Source: Candidatus Poribacteria bacterium
GTDB lineage: Bacteria > Poribacteria > WGA-4E > WGA-3G
DNA length: 64,000 bases
NCBI GenBank assembly: GCA_022821495.1
Contig: JAJEDN010000011.1
Location: forward strand, 1 to 64,000
Direction: 5' to 3'
This document shows, in pieces, positions 26,108 through 33,975 of the stretch (positions within the stretch are counted from its first letter, which is position 1; every line of letters starts with the position of its first letter). A program made the position numbers and the translations under genes. The notes beneath the pieces are model-generated. The model was not told the origin of the DNA and made no database searches. It worked only from the letters and a program-made list of their open reading frames with translations.

Positions 26108-26674
26108 TCACAGCAAGTTTTGGCTTGCAAGCTGCGCCAAAAGGGGATGTTCCAAAACGGACGCGACTTCTGTCCAAGCATCTTGGCTATTCTCACGTGA
26201 AAGGTCTGGGGTGAATCCGAAATCAAGATAGACTTTAACAGCCGCAATCCGTCGAGTTGACGTGCCGAGAAAACAGCGTTCGTGGGACGCTTTGAGGCGC
26301 GCCATCGCTACAGACATCATCGGTTTGGAAAGTCCACGTCCCTGATAATTAGGGTGGACCGCTACCCAGTGGATCTGTCCCCACGTTTTGCCATCTATAT
26401 TTGGTTGCCACCATGCGGTGATTGTCCCAATCTCTTCGCCTGTATCTGTGGTGAGGAAAAAACTCCGATCCTCCATCGCCAGAAGATCGCGTTTGAACTC
26501 ACGGATAAAAAGTCCGTCGTCAATATCAATGTAGGGTTCCGCCGCTTTCTGAATCCGTGTCCAGATATGCCCTTCATTAGGACGGTAATTGCGGATGGCA
26601 AAACCTTCTGGAATCGCGAATTGTGGGATGTTCTCCATGTCCTCACGGATCATTCTGACACTGTAATTTTCCAT
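26108..26674 (-). CDS. GNAT-family N-acetyltransferase
   Basis: 188 aa. The acetyl-CoA-binding motif A is clear in IHWVAVHPNYQGRGLSKPMM (Q-x-x-G-x-G/A), with the preceding strand GTITAWW and the following RCFLGTSTRR and KVYLDFGF. The acceptor is unknown. The last ten residues (LAQLASQNLL) are encoded by the dispersed hairpin repeat at 26110-26142, so the native C-terminus may have been altered. First gene of the run leading to the SpoIIE phosphatase. Confidence 0.85.
   Translation of the reverse strand: MENYSVRMIREDMENIPQFAIPEGFAIRNYRPNEGHIWTRIQKAAEPYIDIDDGLFIREFKRDLLAMEDRSFFLTTDTGEEIGTITAWWQPNIDGKTWGQIHWVAVHPNYQGRGLSKPMMSVAMARLKASHERCFLGTSTRRIAAVKVYLDFGFTPDLSRENSQDAWTEVASVLEHPLLAQLASQNLL
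26110..26142 (+). repeat. Hairpin repeat copy in the GNAT C-terminal codons
   Basis: Stem arms TTTTGGC and GCCAAAA around TTGCAAGCTGC; 31 of 33 bases match the 20341 copy, with the two changes compensating in the stem. It encodes the final residues of the GNAT protein on the opposite strand. Confidence 0.75.
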
Positions 26675-26784
26675 TGTTGGTGTGGGTTCGTGGAAGATTA
26701 AGTTTTAAAAACCGATTTCTCATGTAAGTTAATATAGCAAATTTTGTATAAGCATGGCAAGGATATTTTGGAGAGTTGTTAGTA

Positions 26785-26805
26785 GGCGAGGTTAGAAATC
26801 TCGCC
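26785..26805. repeat. GGCGAG/CTCGCC palindrome
   Basis: GGCGAG-GTTAGAAAT-CTCGCC followed by AGCAAACGAG. Nearly the same string (GAGGTTAGAATCTCGCCTGCAAAACGA) occurs at 20282-20308, and a longer palindrome of the type at 1365-1391. A dispersed intergenic repeat. Confidence 0.6.
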
Positions 26806-26838
26806 AGCAAACGAGGGAATAGATATAACAGAATCCGG

Positions 26839-26867
26839 TTGCTTTTTGTGGGCTCGTGTGGTATTAT
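26839..26867 (+). promoter_or_regulatory. Promoter placed to give a near-leaderless DUF488 operon transcript
   Basis: TTGCTT (26839-26844), a 17-bp spacer, then TATTAT (26862-26867). A start 6-8 bp downstream falls at about 26874, only a few bases before the ATG at 26877. That fits the absence of any Shine-Dalgarno sequence there. The -35 matches 4 of 6, the -10 5 of 6. Confidence 0.55.
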
Positions 26868-26876
26868 TTATTTATC

Positions 26877-27431
26877 ATGGAAAAAACACCTGCCCTCATT
26901 CCAATTTACACAATCGGCTACGGCAGCCGATCCATAGCAGAACTCATTGAAGTACTACACCAGCATGAGATCGCCTATCTCATTGATGTCCGCTCGGCTC
27001 CCTATTCACGCTATAAACCGGAGTTCTCCAAAGCACCGCTCGCGAACGAACTCGAACGACACGGGATTCGCTACGTGTTTATGGGAGATACCCTCGGTGG
27101 TAGACCTGACGACGAAACGTGTTACGTCAACGGGAAAGTTGACTACGAAAAGGTCAAAGCCACGGGGTTTTACCAGCACGGGATTGAACGTCTCCATACA
27201 GCCTTTATGCAACAACAATCTGTTGTTCTGATGTGTAGCGAGGGAAAACCGGAAGAATGCCACCGATGTAAACTGATCGGTGCAACGCTCACAACGCAAG
27301 ACATACCCATTATTCACATCGACGAAAACGGCGAGCAAGTAACACAGGAAAAAGTCGTTGAGCGCCTGACAGGCGGGCAATTGTCGATGTTTGGCGAAGA
27401 TACGTTCCACTCTCGGAAAAAATACTCTTAA
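26877..27431 (+). CDS. DUF488 domain protein, first of two
   Basis: 184 aa from the ATG at 26877; a GTG at 26856 lies inside the promoter and is rejected. DUF488 motifs are plain: YTIGYGSRS near the start, IDVRSAPYSRY, MGDTLGGRP and a C-terminal VLMCSEGKPEECHRC with paired Cys. DUF488 folds as a small Rossmann-like domain of unknown biochemistry; the conserved C-x-E...C-H-R set looks like an active or metal site (my inference). It opens a three-gene operon with a second DUF488 gene 11 bp on and a RecQ helicase, so a role in DNA or nucleotide processing is likely. Confidence 0.85.
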   Translation: MEKTPALIPIYTIGYGSRSIAELIEVLHQHEIAYLIDVRSAPYSRYKPEFSKAPLANELERHGIRYVFMGDTLGGRPDDETCYVNGKVDYEKVKATGFYQHGIERLHTAFMQQQSVVLMCSEGKPEECHRCKLIGATLTTQDIPIIHIDENGEQVTQEKVVERLTGGQLSMFGEDTFHSRKKYS

Positions 27432-27442
27432 CCCAACCTACT

Positions 27443-27934
27443 ATGAAGAAAATCAAAATTATCACTATCGGGGTCTACGGATTCGACGAAAACAGTTTTT
27501 TTCAGGCTCTATGTAAGACGGAGGTCGATACATTCTGCGATATCCGAAGCCGGCGCGGTGTCCGCGGTGCAATTTATGCATTCGCCAATAGCAAGCGGTT
27601 GCAAGCACGTCTTGCAGAATTGGGTATACGATACATCCATCGCAAAGATCTCGCACCAACACAAACTGTTCGAGAAAAACAGGCAGCAGCCGATAAAGCC
27701 ACCAAAACCGCGAAACGCAAACGGACAGAACTTGGAGAAGCGTTTATTGATGCCTACCATACCGAATGTCTTGATGCGTTTGAACCCCAAAGTTTATTGG
27801 ACACATTGGAACCAGATACACAAGTTGTAGCACTTTTTTGTGTGGAAACCGCACCCGAAGCGTGCCACCGCTCTTTAGTAGCAGATAAACTGGCGAAAAC
27901 ATTCAATCTGGAGGTCGAGGATATTTTACCGTGA
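27443..27934 (+). CDS. DUF488 domain protein, second of two
   Basis: 163 aa, divergent from its neighbour. Motifs: IITIGVYGFDENSFF, TFCDIRSRRGVRG, the Lys/Arg-rich helix AADKATKTAKRKRTE, and VALFCVETAPEACHRSLVAD, which keeps the C-x-E...A-C-H-R site. The start lacks a strong SD; coupling to the upstream gene (11-bp gap) is likely. Its stop overlaps the RecQ start by 4 bp (GTGA), so the three proteins are made in a linked way. Function unknown; two unlike DUF488 copies suggests a heteromeric pair (inference). Confidence 0.83.
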   Translation: MKKIKIITIGVYGFDENSFFQALCKTEVDTFCDIRSRRGVRGAIYAFANSKRLQARLAELGIRYIHRKDLAPTQTVREKQAAADKATKTAKRKRTELGEAFIDAYHTECLDAFEPQSLLDTLEPDTQVVALFCVETAPEACHRSLVADKLAKTFNLEVEDILP

Positions 27935-30708
27935 GAGTCTTAATTGTTGCGAAAACCCGAATGGGAGGCGGCGCGTGCATCGGTGCGATTACAGAAAAGG
28001 GCGAAAGTGTCCGACTTATTCCCTTTAACGCTGACCCACACGACGGCGCGAACCGAGAATATGAGATCGGCGATATTTGGGAGATCAGTGGTGAGCCTGA
28101 AGTTTCATTGATCCCACCGCATAACGAAAACTTTGTCGTTCACCAGAAGCAGCGTCTTCACACCACAAGAAACCCGAAGGATTTAGTAAGTGCTATCGAA
28201 CTTCTGATGCCACCGAAAATCGGACATCCACAAGAACTGTACGAAGGTTTATTGAAAACCACAGGTAGCGGTTCACTCTACGTCCCAGTGGGGGATGATG
28301 TACCACCCTACAGCACCACATTTTGGAGACCGGATCAACCGCTCAATCGTAATACAGAAGGAAGACGAATACGGTATCGCTATCCGACGCAAAACGGTGG
28401 TTGTACGCTCACTTTCGTCGGTTTTCAAGACTCACTTGAAACGATCCCTGCTGGCACGCTCCTACGTGTGTCACTGGCGCATCGTTGGCGACCAGAAGGT
28501 GCTCCTGACACCGAAGAACGGCACTACGCCCAACTCTCCGGATGGTTTCTCGAACCGGAAAAACAGGAAGAACGAAAACCGCTTGATGAAGAAAAACCAC
28601 ACCCGCTCCCAACATCTCCACAAAACTCCTTAGAGATTCTCCAAAAGGTCTTCGGACATACGGAGTTTCGCCTATTTCAGAAGGACATCATTGACCACAT
28701 CCTCACGGGAAAAGATGCCCTGGTTGTCCTACCGACAGGCGGTGGAAAATCACTCTGTTATCAATTACCGGCACTCATGTTTGATGGAATGACGGTAGTT
28801 GTTTCACCTTTGATTTCGCTCATGCAGGATCAGGTGATGCAACTGCAAAACCGAGGCGTTCCTGCTGCTTTTCTCAACAGCACCCTCAGTTATTCAGAAC
28901 AGGCAACTATAATGCAGCGCGTCAAACAAGGGAAAATAAAGCTGCTTTACCTTGCCCCTGAAACGCTCGTGCGACCTGAAATTCTTGTGATGCTTGATGA
29001 ATCAAATGTCGCCTGTCTTGCGATTGATGAAGCACACTGCATTTCACAGTGGGGGCACGATTTTCGACCGGATTATCGAGAGTTGGTTGCTATTCGTGAA
29101 CGCTTCCAAAATGCGGTTTGTGTTGCACTAACAGCTACCGCCACGCCGAGAGTTCAACAGGATATAAAAAAACAACTCAAGTTCGACGAAGGAAATGAGT
29201 TCATTGGTAGTTTTGATCGGAAAAATCTATTTATCGCTGTCGATCCGAAGGTTGAATTGCTGGAACAGACACTCGCGTTTCTTAATAAACATCGCGGTGA
29301 ATCCGGCATTATCTATTGCCAAACGATAAAACAGGTTGAATCGCTCTGCCGTAATTTAAAGGCGAGAAGAATTTCTGTCCTCCCGTATCACGCGGACTTA
29401 GATAACGAAACCCGTAAGCAGAACCAAGAAACTTTCATTAAAGGGGACATCCAAGTGATAGTCGCCACAATCGCTTTCGGTATGGGGATTGACAAACCAG
29501 ATGTCCGGTTCGTGCTGCACGCTGGATTACCAAAGGAACCTGAATCTTACTATCAAGAGATCGGTCGCAGCGGTCGCGATGGACTTCCAGCGGACTGTCT
29601 ACTGCTATTCAGCTACGGGGATGTGGACACAATCCGTCACTTCATTGATCAAGGCGCGCCATCAGAACACAAAGACAGAACAGAACGATTAAAAATACTC
29701 GTTGATTGGGCAACATCATTGGAATGCCGTCGTAAAGGACTTTTAGCACATTTTGGCGAAAGGTACCAAAAGCAAGATTGTGGAACGTGCGATAACTGCT
29801 GTAAACTTGAAACTGAGCAAATTGACTTGACAGAACCCGCACAAAAATTTCTTTCCTGTATCGTTCGGACAAAGCAACTGTTCGGAGAAGTCTATATCAT
29901 TGATATATTACGGGCATCAAAACGGAAAAATATTCTTGATAACGGGCACGACCAACTTTCCACGTATGGTATCGGTATGGAATATAGCAAGACGCAGTGG
30001 CGATATTTGACACACCAATTCCTCCAACAAGAACTATTAAAACGAGATACACAACATGGCAGTCTCCGTGTGACTCAGAAAGGTTGGGACGTGTTGAACG
30101 GAGGCGATCAGTTTTCGGGGGTTTCGGTAGAATCGGTACACCACGTCACATCTGAAGTGCTGACTGAATACGATCCTGTACTTTTCAAATTGCTCCAAAC
30201 TGAACGAGATAAAATTGCTGATGCGGAAGGTGTAGACCCTAATGCGGTTTTCCATGATAAAGCACTGAAAGCGATGGCGGTCTATTTTCCGACATCTGAG
30301 GGATCATTCAGAGTGATGCCAAGTGTGGGACCTGCCAAAACCGAAAAATACGGCGACATCTTTTTACCAATCATTCGTGACCATTATGAGAAACATGGAG
30401 CGGATCTGGTAGAAAACAGAACTGAAGGATTGAATACTCAGGCACCAACATCCGAAGCACCGGACGCACACGCCCCGGAACTTTTCGAGCGACTTCGCAC
30501 CAAGCGCAAAATGGTGGCAGACGAAGAAGAGGTTCCAGCGTTTGTTGTATTTTCGGATAGGACGCTACAGGAAATGGCAACTTATTTCCCACAAACCGAA
30601 GACGCATTCCTGCGAATTCACGGTGTTGGTCCCGTGAAAGTTGAAAAATATGCCGAGGATTTCTTATCAATCATTCGCGCGTATTGTGAGGAACATGGCA
30701 TTGATTGA
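27931..30708 (+). CDS. RecQ-family helicase with an extra N-terminal OB-like domain and two HRDC domains
   Basis: GTG start overlapping the upstream stop; 925 aa against about 600 for RecQ. Residues 1-210 (MRVLIVAKTRMGGGACIGAI onwards) look like a dual-OB-type nucleic-acid-binding domain. The helicase follows: Walker A in LPTGGGKSLCYQ (about 267-275), DEAH at 366-369 with CISQWGHDFRPDY, ATAFGMGIDKPDVR and QEIGRSGRDG. The RecQ zinc site (GTCDNC) lies near 615, then a winged helix. Two HRDC domains end the protein (about 746-825 and 848-925), each with a G-V-G-P-x-K-x-E-K-Y motif. All motor motifs are intact, so it should unwind DNA 3'-5'. The fusion and operon point to a dedicated repair or conflict role. 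Confidence 0.9.
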   Translation: MRVLIVAKTRMGGGACIGAITEKGESVRLIPFNADPHDGANREYEIGDIWEISGEPEVSLIPPHNENFVVHQKQRLHTTRNPKDLVSAIELLMPPKIGHPQELYEGLLKTTGSGSLYVPVGDDVPPYSTTFWRPDQPLNRNTEGRRIRYRYPTQNGGCTLTFVGFQDSLETIPAGTLLRVSLAHRWRPEGAPDTEERHYAQLSGWFLEPEKQEERKPLDEEKPHPLPTSPQNSLEILQKVFGHTEFRLFQKDIIDHILTGKDALVVLPTGGGKSLCYQLPALMFDGMTVVVSPLISLMQDQVMQLQNRGVPAAFLNSTLSYSEQATIMQRVKQGKIKLLYLAPETLVRPEILVMLDESNVACLAIDEAHCISQWGHDFRPDYRELVAIRERFQNAVCVALTATATPRVQQDIKKQLKFDEGNEFIGSFDRKNLFIAVDPKVELLEQTLAFLNKHRGESGIIYCQTIKQVESLCRNLKARRISVLPYHADLDNETRKQNQETFIKGDIQVIVATIAFGMGIDKPDVRFVLHAGLPKEPESYYQEIGRSGRDGLPADCLLLFSYGDVDTIRHFIDQGAPSEHKDRTERLKILVDWATSLECRRKGLLAHFGERYQKQDCGTCDNCCKLETEQIDLTEPAQKFLSCIVRTKQLFGEVYIIDILRASKRKNILDNGHDQLSTYGIGMEYSKTQWRYLTHQFLQQELLKRDTQHGSLRVTQKGWDVLNGGDQFSGVSVESVHHVTSEVLTEYDPVLFKLLQTERDKIADAEGVDPNAVFHDKALKAMAVYFPTSEGSFRVMPSVGPAKTEKYGDIFLPIIRDHYEKHGADLVENRTEGLNTQAPTSEAPDAHAPELFERLRTKRKMVADEEEVPAFVVFSDRTLQEMATYFPQTEDAFLRIHGVGPVKVEKYAEDFLSIIRAYCEEHGID

Positions 30709-30718
30709 ATTGCCTCTC

Positions 30719-32347
30719 TTATTTTTTTTCAGAAGAATGTAGTACCTTTGAAGGTGGTTCTTGCATCACAGGAATCACATAACTCCGAATTGCCAAATCC
30801 TCTATCGTCTCGGTCTCTACCTGTGGTTCTGGATCTTCTCGATGATCAAAGACAATGTAGCCCCCCGCCGTTACGCCTTCAGCCCGGAGATACGCCGCGA
30901 GTTGCCTTTTACCTGCTTGATAACGCCTCTCACCTCTCCATATTTTCGTTTCAATGATGTACTTCTGTTGGTTGTGGGTGACAATGATGTCCATTCTACC
31001 ACGCCCGGTTTGTACTTCAATGTGCATAAAACCGCCAATGTCTTTCACAAACTGGTCAAGATACGCGAGCAAAAGATGTCTGCCAACCGATTCTTGCGGT
31101 GTATCAGGGACTTGCAAAATTTTGAACCCCGCGCGCGCAATGAAATCTCGGAAATTATCAAGCAACAGCCCCATATCAATTCGTCCTGTCGGTGTAAGGT
31201 AATCCAGAAAACCTGCATGAGAAGCTTCATGTAAGTATTCATCTTCCAAACCGTTCACGATTGGCTTGAATGCCTGTAGAATGCAATACAGATAAATTGG
31301 ATTAACTATTTCGCACATACCATCGTCACCTCTAGCAATGACTCCGTACGTAGCAAGTTCACTGATAATGTCACTACGGAGGTTGAAATCAACCCCTTCA
31401 TCTCGCGCCATAATCCGCATCAGCAAGTTTTCAAAACGTGGATCCCTTCGAATATTGGTAAGCAAGTGTGTGAAGTTAACATTATCTTCCTCAAGGAGTT
31501 GCGTGTGTGCTTTTGAAAAGTGCGCCATAGTAATCGGTTCACTTTTCGGAATATCCAATTCCTCGGTAAGAATCTGTGCGAATCGGTTGACCAGGACAGG
31601 TTGCCCGGCAGTCTGTTTATGGATAGATGCTATAACTTCTGGAACGAAAACTTGTCCGACTTCGTCCGTATATTGCCCAAGCAGTTCCTGTACTTGTTCG
31701 AGCGTAAAGTTAGGCAGATGGAACTCGTCTTGGATATTGAAAGGGGAGATAGATCGATCATAGTTGAGCTGGGCAATACTTTTGACACCGATGATGCCAA
31801 TGCTGTGTGGGCACCGCGGCTTACCAGCAATATAGATATGGCGGAGCGTATGCAAAAAATCGCTCAGCGCAGCCTGCGGGATGCCATCAAACTCATCAAT
31901 AATTAAGACGAATTTCTGGGGTGTTAGCAGCCGATCAAGGTGTCTGAAAAACCTTCTCATTGCATGTGGGTTCGTTAGTTGGGTATCCGCCAACAATTGG
32001 ATTAAAGCCTCAGGAGGCGTACCGCCACGTCGCTGGAACAAGTGCTCAATTTCTTCACAAATATCATGGTAAAGGTTGTCATAAAAATCGGTAACAGAAG
32101 TGTTCTTATAGACATCAAAGTTCAGTTGAATTGGGAAATAGTCCGCAGTCTGTTCAGTGATAGAATCTGCTACAAGTACTGCTAAGGCATCTTGAAAGAA
32201 AGTCGTTTTGCCTGTTTGGCGGGGCGCGAAGAGCACAACATAGCGTCCCTCGCCAACGCGTTTGATGTAATCGGCGATCTCATCAGAACGTGAAACAACG
32301 TAGTGCTCCTGGGCGTTGACGGGACCTTGCGTCCAAAAACGTCTCAT
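30719..32347 (-). CDS. AAA-like ATPase fused to a PD-(D/E)XK nuclease domain
   Basis: 542 aa. N-terminal P-loop APRQTGKTTF (41-50), Walker B FVLIIDEFDG and a C-terminal helical region, as in AAA-like/AAA-ATPase_like proteins. The C-terminus carries a restriction-nuclease fold with D453 in GRMDIIV and E466-x-K468 in YIIETKIW, a complete PD-(D/E)XK signature. Such proteins are common in environmental bacteria and archaea with no settled role; mobile-element or defence functions have been proposed for related families. It converges on the RecQ operon with only 10 bp between stops, so a shared terminator (T-run at 30719-30729) is likely. Confidence 0.82.
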   Translation of the reverse strand: MRRFWTQGPVNAQEHYVVSRSDEIADYIKRVGEGRYVVLFAPRQTGKTTFFQDALAVLVADSITEQTADYFPIQLNFDVYKNTSVTDFYDNLYHDICEEIEHLFQRRGGTPPEALIQLLADTQLTNPHAMRRFFRHLDRLLTPQKFVLIIDEFDGIPQAALSDFLHTLRHIYIAGKPRCPHSIGIIGVKSIAQLNYDRSISPFNIQDEFHLPNFTLEQVQELLGQYTDEVGQVFVPEVIASIHKQTAGQPVLVNRFAQILTEELDIPKSEPITMAHFSKAHTQLLEEDNVNFTHLLTNIRRDPRFENLLMRIMARDEGVDFNLRSDIISELATYGVIARGDDGMCEIVNPIYLYCILQAFKPIVNGLEDEYLHEASHAGFLDYLTPTGRIDMGLLLDNFRDFIARAGFKILQVPDTPQESVGRHLLLAYLDQFVKDIGGFMHIEVQTGRGRMDIIVTHNQQKYIIETKIWRGERRYQAGKRQLAAYLRAEGVTAGGYIVFDHREDPEPQVETETIEDLAIRSYVIPVMQEPPSKVLHSSEKK

Positions 32348-32450
32348 TTTTCCCTCCTCTCCGCGAAATGTATCAAGAAAATATTGTATTATATCTCGCT
32401 GATGAAATCAACAGGGAATCCAACTTTCAGTACCCAATAACCACAACCTG

Positions 32451-33371
32451 CTACACACCCCGAATTTTTTCTAACAGATGCGTAACAATATCCGGTGTCA
32501 AGTTTCGATCTATCCACTCAATGCGGGTGTCTTTACGGAACCACGTCAGTTGCCGTTTGGCAAAACGACGGGTGTTCTGTTTCAATTGTTCAACTGCTTC
32601 CAGATATGTACACTTCCCATCAAGATACGCGATTAACTCTTTATACCCAAAACTTCGGAGGGCGACGGTATCACGGGCATAGCCGGCTGCTAACAGAGAT
32701 TCCACTTCGGCAATCAATCCGTTGGCAAGCATAACATCCACGCGTTGTTCAATTCGCTGATAGAGCAAGGCACGCGGCATCGTCAAGCAGAACGCGATAA
32801 ACGGATAGCGTTGGTCCTCTTGCTGCCATTGCTGCTGGTGTTCGGACATAGGCGTGCCTGTCAATTCATAGACCTCCAAGGCACGGATGACGCGGACGAC
32901 ATTGTTTGGGTGAATCCGTTCCGCAGACGCTGGATCGCAAGCACGGAGCCGTTCGTGGAGGACATCGACCCCGTGTTGTGCGGCTTCCTGTTCAAACCGT
33001 TCACGGAGTAAGGGGTCTGCCCCCGGTCCCTCAAACAAGCCATCGACAACCGCTCGAAAGTAGAGACCTGCACCACCGACAAGCAGCACTCGCTTGCCTC
33101 TGCTTTGGATGTCAGAGATTGCCGTGTCTGCAAGGGATTGATAGTCAGCAACGGTGAAGGGTTCGGAAACGTCCACACAGTCAATCAGATGATGCGGTGC
33201 CGTCTGCCGTTCTTCAGGGGTAGGTTTGGCGGTGCCGATGTCCATCTGCCGGTAGACTTGTCGGGAATCGACGGAGACGATTTCGGCATTGAGGTGCTTT
33301 GCTAATTGAATGGCTATCTCTGTTTTGCCGACTGCTGTGGGACCGAGGAGGCAGAGGAGTCTTGCTTCCAT
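32451..33371 (-). CDS. miaA: tRNA dimethylallyltransferase
   Basis: 306 aa, usual length. P-loop LLGPTAVGKTEIA near the N-terminus, SVDSRQVYRQMDIGTAKP, PHHLIDCVD and the tRNA-binding C-terminal QLKQNTRRFAKRQLTWFRKD are all characteristic. MiaA adds a dimethylallyl group to A37 of tRNAs reading UNN codons. It lies downstream of mnmA with one gene between, giving a cluster of anticodon-loop modification enzymes. Confidence 0.96.
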   Translation of the reverse strand: MEARLLCLLGPTAVGKTEIAIQLAKHLNAEIVSVDSRQVYRQMDIGTAKPTPEERQTAPHHLIDCVDVSEPFTVADYQSLADTAISDIQSRGKRVLLVGGAGLYFRAVVDGLFEGPGADPLLRERFEQEAAQHGVDVLHERLRACDPASAERIHPNNVVRVIRALEVYELTGTPMSEHQQQWQQEDQRYPFIAFCLTMPRALLYQRIEQRVDVMLANGLIAEVESLLAAGYARDTVALRSFGYKELIAYLDGKCTYLEAVEQLKQNTRRFAKRQLTWFRKDTRIEWIDRNLTPDIVTHLLEKIRGV

Positions 33372-33390
33372 TTATTGAATGTTATCGCTT

Positions 33391-33954
33391 TTATTCTGAA
33401 AAACCAGATTCAACCAATCTTGGAAACCAGCGTGTAAAGAAGACAACCGCTTTAGCATCTTGCCGGTGCGGTGCGAACAAGTATTTGCCTCTGCTTCTCT
33501 GTGAATAAGAGAGTGCATAGATACCAAAAGCATTGTAACCAACAGCAACAACGCCAAAGGCATTTCCACCAATAGCGATAATGCCAACCGCGTTTCCACC
33601 GATGGCAACAATCCCACAAGCGTTCATACCGAAAGCAAACACCCCAATTACATTTATACCTGCAACAATAATGCCGAAGAGAGGTATGCCCATTACATTC
33701 ATACCTACGACAATAATGCCGAAGAGAGGTATGCCCATGGCGAACACGCTATAACTTATGGTTCTACCATCAAACATCGCGCCTGTGTCCATAAACAGGG
33801 AAACAAGCCACTGTGAAAACCCCCAATTGGGTATGATAATGCAAGTAGTAACGATAGTTACGAGGGAAATTAAAATTGCGTAAACAATACTCCACCTTAC
33901 CAAATACGGTTTGAACGCCTTTCTGAAATTTTCGGGTGTAAGTGTAGTTTGCAT
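33391..33954 (-). CDS. Unrecognised membrane protein with 10-residue Gly-rich repeats
   Basis: 187 aa. A hydrophobic helix (about 17-45, IVYAILISLVTIVTTCIII) is followed by repeats: two 15-residue units (MGIPLFGIIVVGMNV type), then 10-residue units IGVFAFGMNA, CGIVAIGGNA, VGIIAIGGNA and FGVVAVGYNA. It ends in a basic tail. The pattern G-[IV]-x-x-[IFV]-G-x-N-A suggests a stacked solenoid or packed membrane hairpins. The 45-bp DNA unit is tandemly duplicated at 33649-33738. I do not recognise a function. It sits between mnmA and miaA with gaps of about 20 bp, so it is co-transcribed, though a role in tRNA modification seems unlikely. Confidence 0.7.
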   Translation of the reverse strand: MQTTLTPENFRKAFKPYLVRWSIVYAILISLVTIVTTCIIIPNWGFSQWLVSLFMDTGAMFDGRTISYSVFAMGIPLFGIIVVGMNVMGIPLFGIIVAGINVIGVFAFGMNACGIVAIGGNAVGIIAIGGNAFGVVAVGYNAFGIYALSYSQRSRGKYLFAPHRQDAKAVVFFTRWFPRLVESGFSE

Positions 33955-33975
33955 TTTCAGAATCCCTATTCCTGG

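Noticed and set aside
28295..28633. 112-codon frame inside the RecQ gene
   Set aside because: Out-of-frame overlap with a well-supported helicase; basic composition typical of a shadow frame.
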